Made by a program: the position numbers and the translations under genes. The notes below the pieces were generated by a model. That model did no database searches. It was not told the DNA's origin and worked only from the letters and a program-made list of their open reading frames with translations. From an uncultured Candidatus Saccharibacteria bacterium (GTDB lineage: Bacteria; Patescibacteriota; Saccharimonadia; Saccharimonadales; Saccharimonadaceae): a stretch of 39,683 nucleotides of DNA. Positions 14,764 through 21,792 of this stretch are shown here, one piece after another. Location: contig CALIRX010000060.1 in the NCBI GenBank assembly GCA_938042055.1, forward strand, positions 1-39,683. Reading direction: 5' to 3'. How positions within the stretch are numbered: the first letter of the stretch is position 1; each line of letters opens with the position of its first letter.

Positions 14764-15750
14764 ATGATAGAGTTACCGACTAGTCCTGATATTTTGAGTG
14801 AGTTAAGTCCAGTGGCGCCGCCAAAGTTATTATCTCAGGCTCAAGACGCTAGTCGAGGTAATCTTATGGTCTATGTAAAAGCGGATAATTATCTGGGCAC
14901 GGAAACGAGCGACCCTCCGTTCATGAAAAGTCGATATAAAACGACTGAATACGAAGCGATAAATGATTTTGTGCAATTTATAGAGATGACAAAGCATTAT
15001 TTACCTGATTACATGGAGTATTGTGCTAAAGAATTAATAGATGAATTGGCGTTTTTGGGCATGCCGGAACTAAATTTCGCAGCAAACGCGTTAGCGAAAA
15101 GGCTGAGATATCATTTGGAGGTTGATAATAAGCCGGTCTATATTGACGTAGGAAATTCGCTAAGTCAGTGTCGTGTTAAAAACGAGATGAAAAGTAGTCA
15201 GTATATTTTAAGTTTGGTCTTATCTAAATTTCCAGACGATGAATTCGAAGAATATGAAGGTAGACTGAAAGTGTATGGCGGTAGAGGTGAGATTGACAAG
15301 AGCTCTAAGGTTTTATTTCTTGATGATTGGATTATTAGCGGTGATCAAGTAAAGAAACGAATTGCAGGATTTGCAGTAGATAATGATCCTGAGAGCCATG
15401 AGGCAAGTGTTTTGGTTATGGCAGCTAGTAGTAACTACATTGATAATGGTATAAGTGCGGACTCTCTGTGGGGGGAGGCGACATATCCTGTAGAGGCTTA
15501 CTATAGACTCAAAAATGACCATAATGATTGGGGTGTAAGTAGAGTAACAGGTATACACTCTTCGACTGATAGCGCATTTGGCTGTGAGGTTGATGATATA
15601 GCTTATCGTGCTATCGAAGGGGGGATTCTCAAGGGGGAGAGAATTGATAGGTTAATTTTACCTGCGTTGGTAAATATAGTACGACCGTATCGAAATGGTG
15701 AAGATTTTGATGGTTTATCGCGATTTAGACAATTGCTAGATAAAGGGTAA
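14764..15750 (+). CDS. Phosphoribosyltransferase-fold protein of unknown function
   Basis: A 328-residue soluble protein I cannot assign to a pathway. Residues 183-193 (VLFLDDWIISG) match the pyrophosphate/ribose-phosphate-binding loop of type I phosphoribosyltransferases: hydrophobic strand, two aspartates, then Ser-Gly. The preceding KPVYIDVGNSLSQCRVKNEM region could supply the other strand and loop. An N-terminal helical part (60-115) and a C-terminal part with many acidic and aromatic residues have no recognised partner. No signal peptide. It has a predicted leaderless promoter and stands alone between rpmE and rpsB. It could be a nucleotide salvage enzyme or a non-catalytic relative; distant PRTase-like proteins also occur in conflict systems. 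The fold is a motif-based inference. Confidence 0.55.
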   Translation: MIELPTSPDILSELSPVAPPKLLSQAQDASRGNLMVYVKADNYLGTETSDPPFMKSRYKTTEYEAINDFVQFIEMTKHYLPDYMEYCAKELIDELAFLGMPELNFAANALAKRLRYHLEVDNKPVYIDVGNSLSQCRVKNEMKSSQYILSLVLSKFPDDEFEEYEGRLKVYGGRGEIDKSSKVLFLDDWIISGDQVKKRIAGFAVDNDPESHEASVLVMAASSNYIDNGISADSLWGEATYPVEAYYRLKNDHNDWGVSRVTGIHSSTDSAFGCEVDDIAYRAIEGGILKGERIDRLILPALVNIVRPYRNGEDFDGLSRFRQLLDKG

Positions 15751-15753
15751 TAT

Positions 15754-15782
15754 TTGCAGATTTATTGATTATTTGGTATAAT
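15754..15782 (+). promoter_or_regulatory. Promoter of rpsB-tsf
   Basis: TTGCAG (15754-15759), a 17-base spacer ending in TGG, and TATAAT (15777-15782). It gives a leader of about 70 bases containing a hairpin. Confidence 0.75.
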
Positions 15783-15809
15783 TGCCAGGTAACTAATTTT
15801 AATGACACA

Positions 15810-15840
15810 ATCCGTTTCACACTCCAAATCGTGAGCGGAT
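15810..15840 (+). promoter_or_regulatory. Hairpin in the rpsB mRNA leader
   Basis: ATCCG (15810-15814) pairs with CGGAT (15836-15840), and TCAC (15817-15820) with GTGA (15831-15834) around a 10-base loop. It ends 6 bases before the AAAGGAG site of rpsB. No T run follows, so it is not a terminator. A site for autoregulation by S2 is possible by analogy with other rpsB leaders. Confidence 0.5.
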
Positions 15841-15859
15841 GAGGCAAAAGGAGAAGAGA

Positions 15860-16588
15860 ATGTCTGTAAAGGTAGACATTAAGGCTTTGCTGGAGTCAGG
15901 TGTTCATTTTGGACACAAAACCAGCCGCTGGCACCCAAAGATGGCGCCATATATTCACAGTAAGCGTCAGGATAGTCACATTATTGACTTGACTAAGACT
16001 GTTGAAGCTTTGGACAAGGCTTTGCCAGAATTGACAAAAATCGCCGCATCAGGCCGTAAGGTTCTGTTTGTTGGTACTAAAAAACAAGCTAAAGACGTTG
16101 TTCGTGAAGCAGCTGAAAAGATTAACCAGCCATACGTAGTTGAGCGCTGGATTGGTGGTATGCTGACTAACGGTTCAACTATTGCTCAGCAAATTAAGAA
16201 ACTGAAGAATCTTGAAAAGCGAATGGCTTCAGGTGATTTGGAAAAGCGTTATAATAAGCTTGAAGTGCAGCGTTTCCAAGAGGAAATCGACAGCTTGAAT
16301 ATGAAATATGGCGGCATCAAGGATTTGATGGGCAAGCCAGGCGCTGTTGTTGTAGTTGACGCATTGACCGACGCAAATGCAGTTCGCGAGGCTCAAACTT
16401 TGGGCGTGCCAGTATTTGCTATTGTTGACACCAACGTTAACCCAACAGGAATTGATTACGTAATTCCAGGTAATGACGACGCTGTTAAGGGTATTCAATT
16501 GCTATTAGACTACTTCACTGCGGCTGTTGCTGAAGGTGCAGGTAGCGTAAAGGTTGAAGAAAAACCAGCTAAAAAAGAGGAGAAATAG
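15860..16588 (+). CDS. rpsB: 30S ribosomal protein S2
   Basis: S2 joins the small subunit late and contacts S1 in many bacteria. The 242-residue protein has the family start VDIKALLESGVHFGHKTSRWHPKM, IIDLTKTVEALDKAL, the FVGTKKQAKD region, RWIGGMLTNGSTI, and the C-terminal VFAIVDTNVNPTGIDYVIPGNDDA. The tail ends in a Lys/Glu-rich stretch. The frame is open from 15839, but AAAGGAG at 15847-15853 sets the ATG at 15860. tsf follows after one base, the conserved rpsB-tsf order. The 5' leader carries a hairpin. Confidence 0.97.
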   Translation: MSVKVDIKALLESGVHFGHKTSRWHPKMAPYIHSKRQDSHIIDLTKTVEALDKALPELTKIAASGRKVLFVGTKKQAKDVVREAAEKINQPYVVERWIGGMLTNGSTIAQQIKKLKNLEKRMASGDLEKRYNKLEVQRFQEEIDSLNMKYGGIKDLMGKPGAVVVVDALTDANAVREAQTLGVPVFAIVDTNVNPTGIDYVIPGNDDAVKGIQLLLDYFTAAVAEGAGSVKVEEKPAKKEEK

Positions 16589-16589
16589 G

Positions 16590-17186
16590 ATGGGCGTTTC
16601 TGTTGACGATATTAAAAAATTGCGCGAATTGACCGGCGTAGGCTTGACTGACGCTAAAAAAGCTTTGGTTGAAGCTGAGGGCGATTTCGATAAAGCTTTG
16701 GAAGCTATGCGCAAAAAAGGCTTGACGAAAGCTGAAAAGAAGGGCGACCGTGAAGCTCGTGAAGGTTTGATCGAAAGTTATGTTCACTCTGGCCGAATCG
16801 GCGTTATCGTTGAGGTAAACTGCGAAACCGACTTCGTGGCTCGACTTGACGACTTTAAGACGTTGGCGCACGAAATTGCTATGCAAATTGCAGCGATGAG
16901 TCCAAAGTATGTTTCTGAAGCTGACATTCCAGCGGAGGAAATGGAGCGCGTTAAAGCTGAGCTTATGGCGAGCGAATCTTTGGCAAGCAAGCCTGAAGAA
17001 ATGCGCGAAAAGATCGTTGAAGGTCAATTAAAGAAGCATTTTGCTGAGCAGGTTCTTATGAACCAGACGTACATTTTGGACGACTCTAAGACTGTTGAGC
17101 AACACATTAAGGAAGCAATTGCGAAATTAGGCGAGAACATCGTAGTTCGTCAGTTTAAGCGAATCGAGCTGGGCGTCAGCGAATAG
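16590..17186 (+). CDS. tsf: Elongation factor Ts
   Basis: EF-Ts exchanges GDP for GTP on EF-Tu. The 198-residue protein has the N-terminal UBA-like domain (VSVDDIKKLRELTGVGLTDAKKALVEAEGDFDKALE) and the core motif NCETDFVAR at about 77-85, whose TDFV residues contact EF-Tu. It is a short form, about the size of the Thermus protein and well below the 283 residues of E. coli: one core subdomain and the coiled coil are missing. The earlier in-frame ATG at 16554 lies within rpsB and is not used; GAGGAG precedes 16590. A terminator follows at 17207. Confidence 0.96.
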   Translation: MGVSVDDIKKLRELTGVGLTDAKKALVEAEGDFDKALEAMRKKGLTKAEKKGDREAREGLIESYVHSGRIGVIVEVNCETDFVARLDDFKTLAHEIAMQIAAMSPKYVSEADIPAEEMERVKAELMASESLASKPEEMREKIVEGQLKKHFAEQVLMNQTYILDDSKTVEQHIKEAIAKLGENIVVRQFKRIELGVSE

Positions 17187-17206
17187 ATTTTCACACAGAG
17201 AAGAAG

Positions 17207-17234
17207 TCGGCCGTAGCGATGCGGTCGATTTTTT
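17207..17234 (+). terminator. Terminator of rpsB-tsf
   Basis: TCGGCCG (17207-17213) pairs with CGGTCGA (17222-17228), including one G-U pair, followed by a T run at 17229-17234. Confidence 0.85.
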
Positions 17235-17237
17235 ATT

Positions 17238-17268
17238 TTGTCAATATTTACCACAAGCATATTGACAA
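17238..17268. promoter_or_regulatory. Perfect 10-bp inverted repeat over the -35 box (operator candidate)
   Basis: TTGTCAATAT (17238-17247) and ATATTGACAA (17259-17268) are exact reverse complements with 11 bases between them. The right arm contains the whole -35 box TTGACA (17262-17267) of the downstream promoter. A dimeric repressor bound here would block polymerase. No T run follows, so it is not a terminator. Confidence 0.55.
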
Positions 17269-17290
17269 TATCGCAAATATGTGCTAGTAT
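17262..17290 (+). promoter_or_regulatory. Strong promoter of the coiled-coil protein gene
   Basis: Consensus TTGACA (17262-17267), a 17-base spacer ending in TGC, and TAGTAT (17285-17290). It is followed by an A-rich leader with AAAGGAAAG before the ATG at 17335. Confidence 0.8.
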
Positions 17291-17334
17291 GGGTACATAT
17301 CAAAAATGATAGTAAAAACAAAAAAAGGAAAGAT

Positions 17335-18564
17335 ATGAGTGAATTAGGCAAAAATACAGCTGATTATCCGAAAGAAAATTCCGCACAAGGTTCTTCTCCG
17401 GAAGATGCGTGGGCAAGAGTAGTAGCTGCTGGAGAGGCTCTTGAGGATGAAGCAGGAGCGACTGCGAAGCAAAATCCAGACAAACCCAAGGTGAAGGTTA
17501 ATCGCGATCGCGAAGCTATGGGTGAGACGACACAATATCCGACTACGGAGTTACAGAAGAAAACGCGCGATGAGCGTATTGCTGATGGCCAAGAGAAAGT
17601 TGCTGCGCTGAAGAATAAGGCTAAAGAAGGTCTTGGTCGCGTATGGAAGGGTTTGAAAGATAGTTTTTATATTGGCGTGAGTCGGGGTTCTGAATTACCT
17701 GGACAGATTGCTGAAGGAGCTGGACGCGCTAAGGAAAATATAGGCAATACTTTGTCTGAAGCAAAGAATAAGGCTGCGGAATTGTTTGCGGGCGGTCGAG
17801 AGTTTATTCTTCAGAAAGCCTCAGAAGCCCGTACGCGAAAAGAAGAAAGGCAAAAAGCTCGTCAAGAACGCAAGGAAGCTCGGGCTAAGGCTAAAGAACA
17901 GCGCGAGTTGGATAGGCAGAAATATAACGAAGCTCGAGAGCAGGATAAGCAGGATAATGCGACAGATAAGTCGACGATTGATAGCAATAAAGAGACTGTA
18001 AAAAACTCTAAGCAAGAGCAAAAAGAGGCTGCCGCCAAGCTGGAAAAAGCAGAAAAGATACGACAAGAGGCGGAAGAGAAGGCTAAGAAAGCTGCCGCTG
18101 AGTATGACGCCGCGAAGAAGGCATTTGAAGCTGATCAAACGAATGAGAAGTTGCGCTTGGAGGCTGACAAAAAGCGTAATCTGGCTGGGGCTGCCGCAGC
18201 GGAGTTGAATCTTGCTGAACTTAATGTTAGTGAATTGAAGAGTAAGATTGATTCTGCCGAGGAAGAAATTGATAAGGCTAAGAGTGAAATAGATAAAGCT
18301 AAGGAAGCCATGAAGGAGCGTGCAGAAAAAGCCCGGGAACGTAAAAACGCACGACGACAAGCTCGCAGAGAGGCTTTCGGCGACAAATGGGAATCTGCCA
18401 AAGATAAGCTGGCGCGGGTTGCTGGCAAGAGCGCGAACTGGATGATGAATCTTGGTAGAAATGCTGTTGCGGGAGCTGGTAGGGCTGTCGGTAGGGCTGC
18501 TAGGGCGATCGCCAACAAACTTGACCCAGTTGAGGTAAATAGCGAATCGAGCAACGGTAAATAA
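17335..18564 (+). CDS. Long coiled-coil protein of unknown function
   Basis: A 409-residue, highly charged protein without signal peptide. Residues 1-75 are disordered-looking. Residues 80-165 contain a GLGRVWKGLKDSFY segment and Gly/Ala helices. Residues 165-355 are a nearly continuous Ala/Lys/Glu/Arg-rich coiled coil (for example EKIRQEAEEKAKKAAAEYDA). The end is basic and glycine-spaced (GRNAVAGAGRAVGRAARAIA), able to form an amphipathic membrane- or nucleic-acid-binding helix. The frame is open from 17281, but that start lies inside the promoter; AAAGGAAAG fits the ATG at 17335. The strong promoter and perfect inverted repeat suggest an abundant, regulated protein. A cytoskeletal, scaffold or stress-protective role is possible but unproven. 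Confidence 0.7.
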   Translation: MSELGKNTADYPKENSAQGSSPEDAWARVVAAGEALEDEAGATAKQNPDKPKVKVNRDREAMGETTQYPTTELQKKTRDERIADGQEKVAALKNKAKEGLGRVWKGLKDSFYIGVSRGSELPGQIAEGAGRAKENIGNTLSEAKNKAAELFAGGREFILQKASEARTRKEERQKARQERKEARAKAKEQRELDRQKYNEAREQDKQDNATDKSTIDSNKETVKNSKQEQKEAAAKLEKAEKIRQEAEEKAKKAAAEYDAAKKAFEADQTNEKLRLEADKKRNLAGAAAAELNLAELNVSELKSKIDSAEEEIDKAKSEIDKAKEAMKERAEKARERKNARRQARREAFGDKWESAKDKLARVAGKSANWMMNLGRNAVAGAGRAVGRAARAIANKLDPVEVNSESSNGK

Positions 18565-18570
18565 GCATAA

Positions 18571-18599
18571 TTGATAATAAAACATAAAAAGGATATTAT
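18571..18599 (+). promoter_or_regulatory. Promoter of the small acidic protein gene
   Basis: TTGATA (18571-18576), a 17-base spacer and TATTAT (18594-18599). The ATG at 18606 is 6 bases beyond, predicting a leaderless mRNA. Confidence 0.65.
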
Positions 18600-18605
18600 A
18601 AAATC

Positions 18606-18941
18606 ATGAATAACGACCAAACCCAATTAAACATTCGAGTAACAATAGTCACCAAGGCACAGCTGAATTCAATCGGCATCAATCTACCGGAAGATCAGAT
18701 GCAGGCGCTGATTCAGCACGTAGAAGATACGATCAATAGCCAAATTGGCGAAGAAATCGTTGAATCTCTGGACGATGATCAGCTGAAAGAGTTGGTACAG
18801 ATGCAGGACAATGATGCGCCAGCTGAAGAAATTGACGCATGGATTCGTGAGCGAGTTCCAGAATATGATGAGATCATTGAAGATAACGTGGCGATTGTTC
18901 TGGGTGAATTAGCTGATAACTCTGATGCGATTCAAGCATAA
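18606..18941 (+). CDS. Small acidic helical protein (DUF5663-like)
   Basis: A 111-residue acidic protein. A short strand (LNIRVTIV) precedes a helical region with the pattern INLPEDQMQALIQHVEDTINSQIGEEIVESLDDDQLKEL and a final helix with DEIIEDNVAIVLGEL. The arrangement is like the DUF5663 proteins seen often in candidate-phyla bacteria, though I make that link from memory of the pattern and with limited confidence. No signal peptide or membrane helix. Its promoter is 6 bases before the ATG. A strong bidirectional terminator shared with recF follows. It lies next to the coiled-coil gene and could be its partner, but nothing in the sequence proves this. Confidence 0.65.
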   Translation: MNNDQTQLNIRVTIVTKAQLNSIGINLPEDQMQALIQHVEDTINSQIGEEIVESLDDDQLKELVQMQDNDAPAEEIDAWIRERVPEYDEIIEDNVAIVLGELADNSDAIQA

Positions 18942-18958
18942 ATAAGCCTAGGAAAAAT

Positions 18959-18990
18959 AAATCCGCCTTCACATGAGAGGGCGGATTTTA
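18959..18990. terminator. Bidirectional terminator between the acidic protein gene and recF
   Basis: AAATCCGCC (18959-18967) pairs with GGCGGATTT (18980-18988), 9 bp with a 12-base loop, with T residues on both strands. The right arm overlaps the recF stop codon (18988-18990). Confidence 0.85.
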
Positions 18991-20040
18991 TTGTGTGGAG
19001 ATTATTGAGCAGCCGTCTTTTTGGTGGCGCGCATCTGTCGTGGTGACGATGAATTGATGATTTTGGATGGTTTCTTGGAGGAGTTTTTCGCGAGTGGCGT
19101 CTAATTCAGAAAAAACGTCGTCCAGTAAAATGAGTGGTCGAGATTGGCTAATCTCCGTCTGCATTTCAAGCTCTAGCAACTTGAACGCCAACATAATTGT
19201 TCGCATTTCGCCACGTGAAGCAACTTTAATGGCGGGCTGATTATGGAGAAAAATTGTGAAATCTTCACGGTGTGGGCCAGCCGAAGTAAAACCGGTTACT
19301 ATTTCATATTCGCGGGATTTTCCTAAGCGATTAAGTAGGGCTTGGTCGTAATTTTCCAGAGGTACAATAGTGCCATATTCGATGGATAATTGCGTGTCTT
19401 TTCCTGCCAAAGATTCGTATAAATTTTTTATGCGAGGCTCGTTTATCTGGAGAAATTTGGCTCGTTTTTGGGCAATGTTGGTTGCATATTGGACAAATTT
19501 TATATCCCAAGCAAACAGGTTGTCGCGCCAAATTGATGAGTCTTCTTGGTGGGATTTTAAGAGTTCGTTGCGCTGTAAAAGAGTGCGATTGAAAGCTCTC
19601 AAATCCGTGTCATATTTGGGGTCAAGTCGGGCAATTAAGCCATCCAGAAAGTCGCGTCGTCGGGATGGTGACGAGGAAATTAATCTTAGTTCGCTTGGCT
19701 CAAACAAAACGACAGGCAAGCGGTTTTTTCTGGTTAAGACCTTCGATTTATTGTCATTGATGATGAATTCTTTGTTGATTTTTCCGGAAATTGAATCAAG
19801 CTTAATACGTCGCTCGCCGAAATCGCCCTCCAGATGAACAATTGTTTGCGGGGCGTTCAGCGTCATACAATCGCTAAGGCTGCCCCGAAAACTACTGCCG
19901 CGTAGCGCTACATAAACCGCTTCGAGCAGATTCGTTTTTCCTGTACCATTTGGTCCAACGATTACCGTCCCAGAATTGCTAAAAGTCGCTTCGTGCAGAT
20001 GATAAGACCGGAAATTGTATAGCTTAATCTTAGAAATCAC
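18988..20040 (-). CDS. recF: DNA replication and repair protein RecF
   Basis: RecF is an SMC-like ATPase that helps load RecA at gapped DNA together with RecO and RecR. The 350-residue protein begins MISKIKLYNFRSYHLHEATF and has the Walker A box GPNGTGKT at 29-36. Late motifs include FTSAGPHREDF, the RTIMLAFKLLELEM region and LLDDVFSELDATR (Walker B and D-loop). The frame is open far upstream, but the family start aligns with GTG at 20040. A -10 box TGCTATAAT lies 6 bases before it, so the GTG is probably the first codon of a leaderless mRNA. It is not next to dnaA, dnaN or gyrB here. Confidence 0.93.
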   Translation of the reverse strand: MISKIKLYNFRSYHLHEATFSNSGTVIVGPNGTGKTNLLEAVYVALRGSSFRGSLSDCMTLNAPQTIVHLEGDFGERRIKLDSISGKINKEFIINDNKSKVLTRKNRLPVVLFEPSELRLISSSPSRRRDFLDGLIARLDPKYDTDLRAFNRTLLQRNELLKSHQEDSSIWRDNLFAWDIKFVQYATNIAQKRAKFLQINEPRIKNLYESLAGKDTQLSIEYGTIVPLENYDQALLNRLGKSREYEIVTGFTSAGPHREDFTIFLHNQPAIKVASRGEMRTIMLAFKLLELEMQTEISQSRPLILLDDVFSELDATREKLLQETIQNHQFIVTTTDARHQKDGCSIISTQ

Positions 20041-20046
20041 TCTGTT

Positions 20047-20055
20047 ATTATAGCA
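20047..20055 (-). promoter_or_regulatory. Extended -10 promoter of recF
   Basis: TGCTATAAT on the minus strand (20055-20047), 6 bases before the GTG start codon. No convincing -35. Confidence 0.6.
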
Positions 20056-20096
20056 CGGGGCGTAAGGCAAAATTAGCAGACAAGACGCTTGAAGTT

Positions 20097-20105
20097 TGAT
20101 ATAAT
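20097..20105 (+). promoter_or_regulatory. Extended -10 promoter of frr
   Basis: TGATATAAT (20097-20105) without a good -35. The ATG at 20131 follows a leader with TTGGAGGAA. Confidence 0.6.
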
Positions 20106-20130
20106 AACGGATAGATAAATTGGAGGAAAT

Positions 20131-20685
20131 ATGTTCGACACAAACCCTTATGAAGAAAAAATGAATGCAGCGTTTAGCTTTTTTCAAGATGAATTGAAGA
20201 AGGTGCGAACGGGCAGGGCGCACGCTGGAATGCTTGACGGCGTTATGGTTGAGGCTTACGGCTCAAAAATGCCGCTTAATCAGGTTGCAAACGTAACCGC
20301 TCCAGAGGCACAAATGTTGTTAGTTACACCATTTGACCCGAGTAACATTACGGCAATTTCTTCTGCAATTCGCGATAACCAAAGCCTAGGTTTTAATCCG
20401 TCTGACGATGGGCGAGTGGTTCGCGTTCCAGTTCCAGCTTTGACGGAAGAGCGCCGCCACCAACTGGTGAAACAGGTTAGCGAGAAAGTTGAGGAGGCTC
20501 GAATTGCGATGCGTAATATTCGTCAGGATGCCCTTAAGGACGCTAAGCGAATGAAGGACAATAAAGAGCTGAGTGAAGACGATTTGAAGCGTGTAGAGAA
20601 AGAGATTGATGGCTTAATGAGTAAGATGCAAACGCAAATTGACGAGGCGTTTAAGGCGAAGGAAAAGGACGTCTTAACCGTTTAA
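20131..20685 (+). CDS. frr: Ribosome recycling factor
   Basis: RRF splits post-termination ribosomes with EF-G. The 184-residue protein shows the KVRTGRAHAGMLDGVMVEAYGSKMPLNQVA start of domain I, then the beta domain (LLVTPFDPSNITAISSAI, NPSDDGRVVRVPVPALTEERR), and the long helices VEEARIAMRNIRQDALKDAKRMK. Length is normal. TTGGAGGAA precedes the ATG. The stop overlaps the next ATG by one base (TAATG), which begins a run of tightly packed genes to proS. In many bacteria frr is followed by uppS; here one small gene is inserted between them. Confidence 0.97.
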   Translation: MFDTNPYEEKMNAAFSFFQDELKKVRTGRAHAGMLDGVMVEAYGSKMPLNQVANVTAPEAQMLLVTPFDPSNITAISSAIRDNQSLGFNPSDDGRVVRVPVPALTEERRHQLVKQVSEKVEEARIAMRNIRQDALKDAKRMKDNKELSEDDLKRVEKEIDGLMSKMQTQIDEAFKAKEKDVLTV

Positions 20686-21104
20686 TGAGCGAAACTTTTG
20701 TCGATAAAGTGAAAGCATTGAATTTGCCGTTGGATCAAATTATTGTTATTGGTAGCGGGATTTTGGATCAATTAGGGATTCGTCCAGCTAGTGATATTGA
20801 TCTTGCGGCGAGTTCTGATTTAATGAAAAAGCTCTCCGAAGAAAGTAGCGATTGGATTAAAAAGTTCGACGATAATCAGCGTTTTTATTTTGTAAAAGAT
20901 GATGGTTCGGCTGAAGTTTGGGACGGATGGGAGTTTGATGGGCAAGTTGTTAGCCATGATGATTTGCTTGATTACGTGGTGGAGTATGATGGTGTGAGAT
21001 TCGTCAATTTAGAGTTTTTATCTCGATGGAAAAAATGGCGCAGTCTTGAAAAAGATACTCAAGATGTAAAATTAATTGATGAATGGAGGGCGAATAATGA
21101 GTGA
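20685..21104 (+). CDS. Minimal nucleotidyltransferase-fold protein
   Basis: A 139-residue protein. Residues 20-41 (IIVIGSGILDQLGIRPASDIDL) match the nucleotidyltransferase pattern: a glycine-serine turn (G23, S24) followed by D37-x-D39 after a helix, the metal-binding aspartates. The remainder holds strands and helices with aromatic residues (RFYFVKDDGSAEVWDGWEFDG) and no HEPN partner. It may be a stand-alone enzyme acting on an RNA, sugar or protein, or an aminoglycoside-type relative; the substrate cannot be told. It overlaps frr by one base and uppS by 8 bases (uppS starts at 21097), so its translation is tied to both. Confidence 0.6.
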   Translation: MSETFVDKVKALNLPLDQIIVIGSGILDQLGIRPASDIDLAASSDLMKKLSEESSDWIKKFDDNQRFYFVKDDGSAEVWDGWEFDGQVVSHDDLLDYVVEYDGVRFVNLEFLSRWKKWRSLEKDTQDVKLIDEWRANNE

Positions 21105-21792
21105 AGATGCGAATTTGCCGCGGCATATCGGATTTATTGTTGATGGAAATCGGCGATGGGCAAAGCAGCATGGCTTGCCGACATACGAAGGACATCTGGC
21201 GGGCTATAATGCGTTAAAAGACGTGGCGCTGGAAGCTCTTCATCGAGGTGTGAAATACGCGAGTGCTTATGTTTTTAGTACGGAAAACTGGAAGCGGTCA
21301 GAGGAAGAAGTCCGACATTTGATGAAATTGCTATTGAACATACTGAAAGCTGATCTTCCGATATTTATTGAAAACGAGGTTCGCTTGAGGGTTATTGGGT
21401 CTAGGGAAGGCTTGTCGGATCAATTGATCAAAGCGATTGACGAGGCTGAGGAAAAAACCGCCGATCTGAAAAATGGAGAATTGGTTTTATGCTTAAATTA
21501 TGGCGGACATTTGGAGATTGCTGATGCGGTTAAAAAAATTGTTCAATCTGGAGTTTCTCCTGAGGAAATTACGCCTGAGTTGATTGCTCAAAATATATAC
21601 GCGCCAGAGGTGCCGCCGTGCGATTTGATTGTTAGAACTTCTAGCGAGCAGCGACTCAGCAACTTTATGTTGTGGCGATCAGCGTACAGCGAATTGATGT
21701 TTATTGAGAAGAATTGGCCAGACATGACGGTGGACGACGTATCGGTGATTTTAGAGGAATATGCTAATCGGAATAGGCGGTTTGGGAAATGA
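21097..21792 (+). CDS. uppS: Isoprenyl transferase (undecaprenyl diphosphate synthase)
   Basis: UppS extends farnesyl diphosphate with isopentenyl diphosphate to the C55 carrier lipid used for wall synthesis. The 231-residue protein has HIGFIVDGNRRWAKQHG with catalytic Asp16, a GY-N-LK region, YVFSTENWKRSEEEV, and the C-terminal VRTSSEQRLSNFMLW signature (usually RTSGE; the glycine is a serine here). The start at 21097 (MSEDANLP) lies inside the end of the previous gene; the earlier ATG at 21076 would lengthen the protein by 7 residues without a better ribosome site. The stop overlaps rseP by 4 bases. cdsA and dxr, common neighbours elsewhere, are missing. Confidence 0.95.
   Translation: MSEDANLPRHIGFIVDGNRRWAKQHGLPTYEGHLAGYNALKDVALEALHRGVKYASAYVFSTENWKRSEEEVRHLMKLLLNILKADLPIFIENEVRLRVIGSREGLSDQLIKAIDEAEEKTADLKNGELVLCLNYGGHLEIADAVKKIVQSGVSPEEITPELIAQNIYAPEVPPCDLIVRTSSEQRLSNFMLWRSAYSELMFIEKNWPDMTVDDVSVILEEYANRNRRFGK

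Noticed and set aside
17821..18585. A long open frame on the minus strand opposite the coiled-coil gene
   Set aside because: It is the antisense shadow of a Lys/Glu/Ala-rich gene, has a low-complexity Leu/Ser/Phe-rich product and no promoter or ribosome site.
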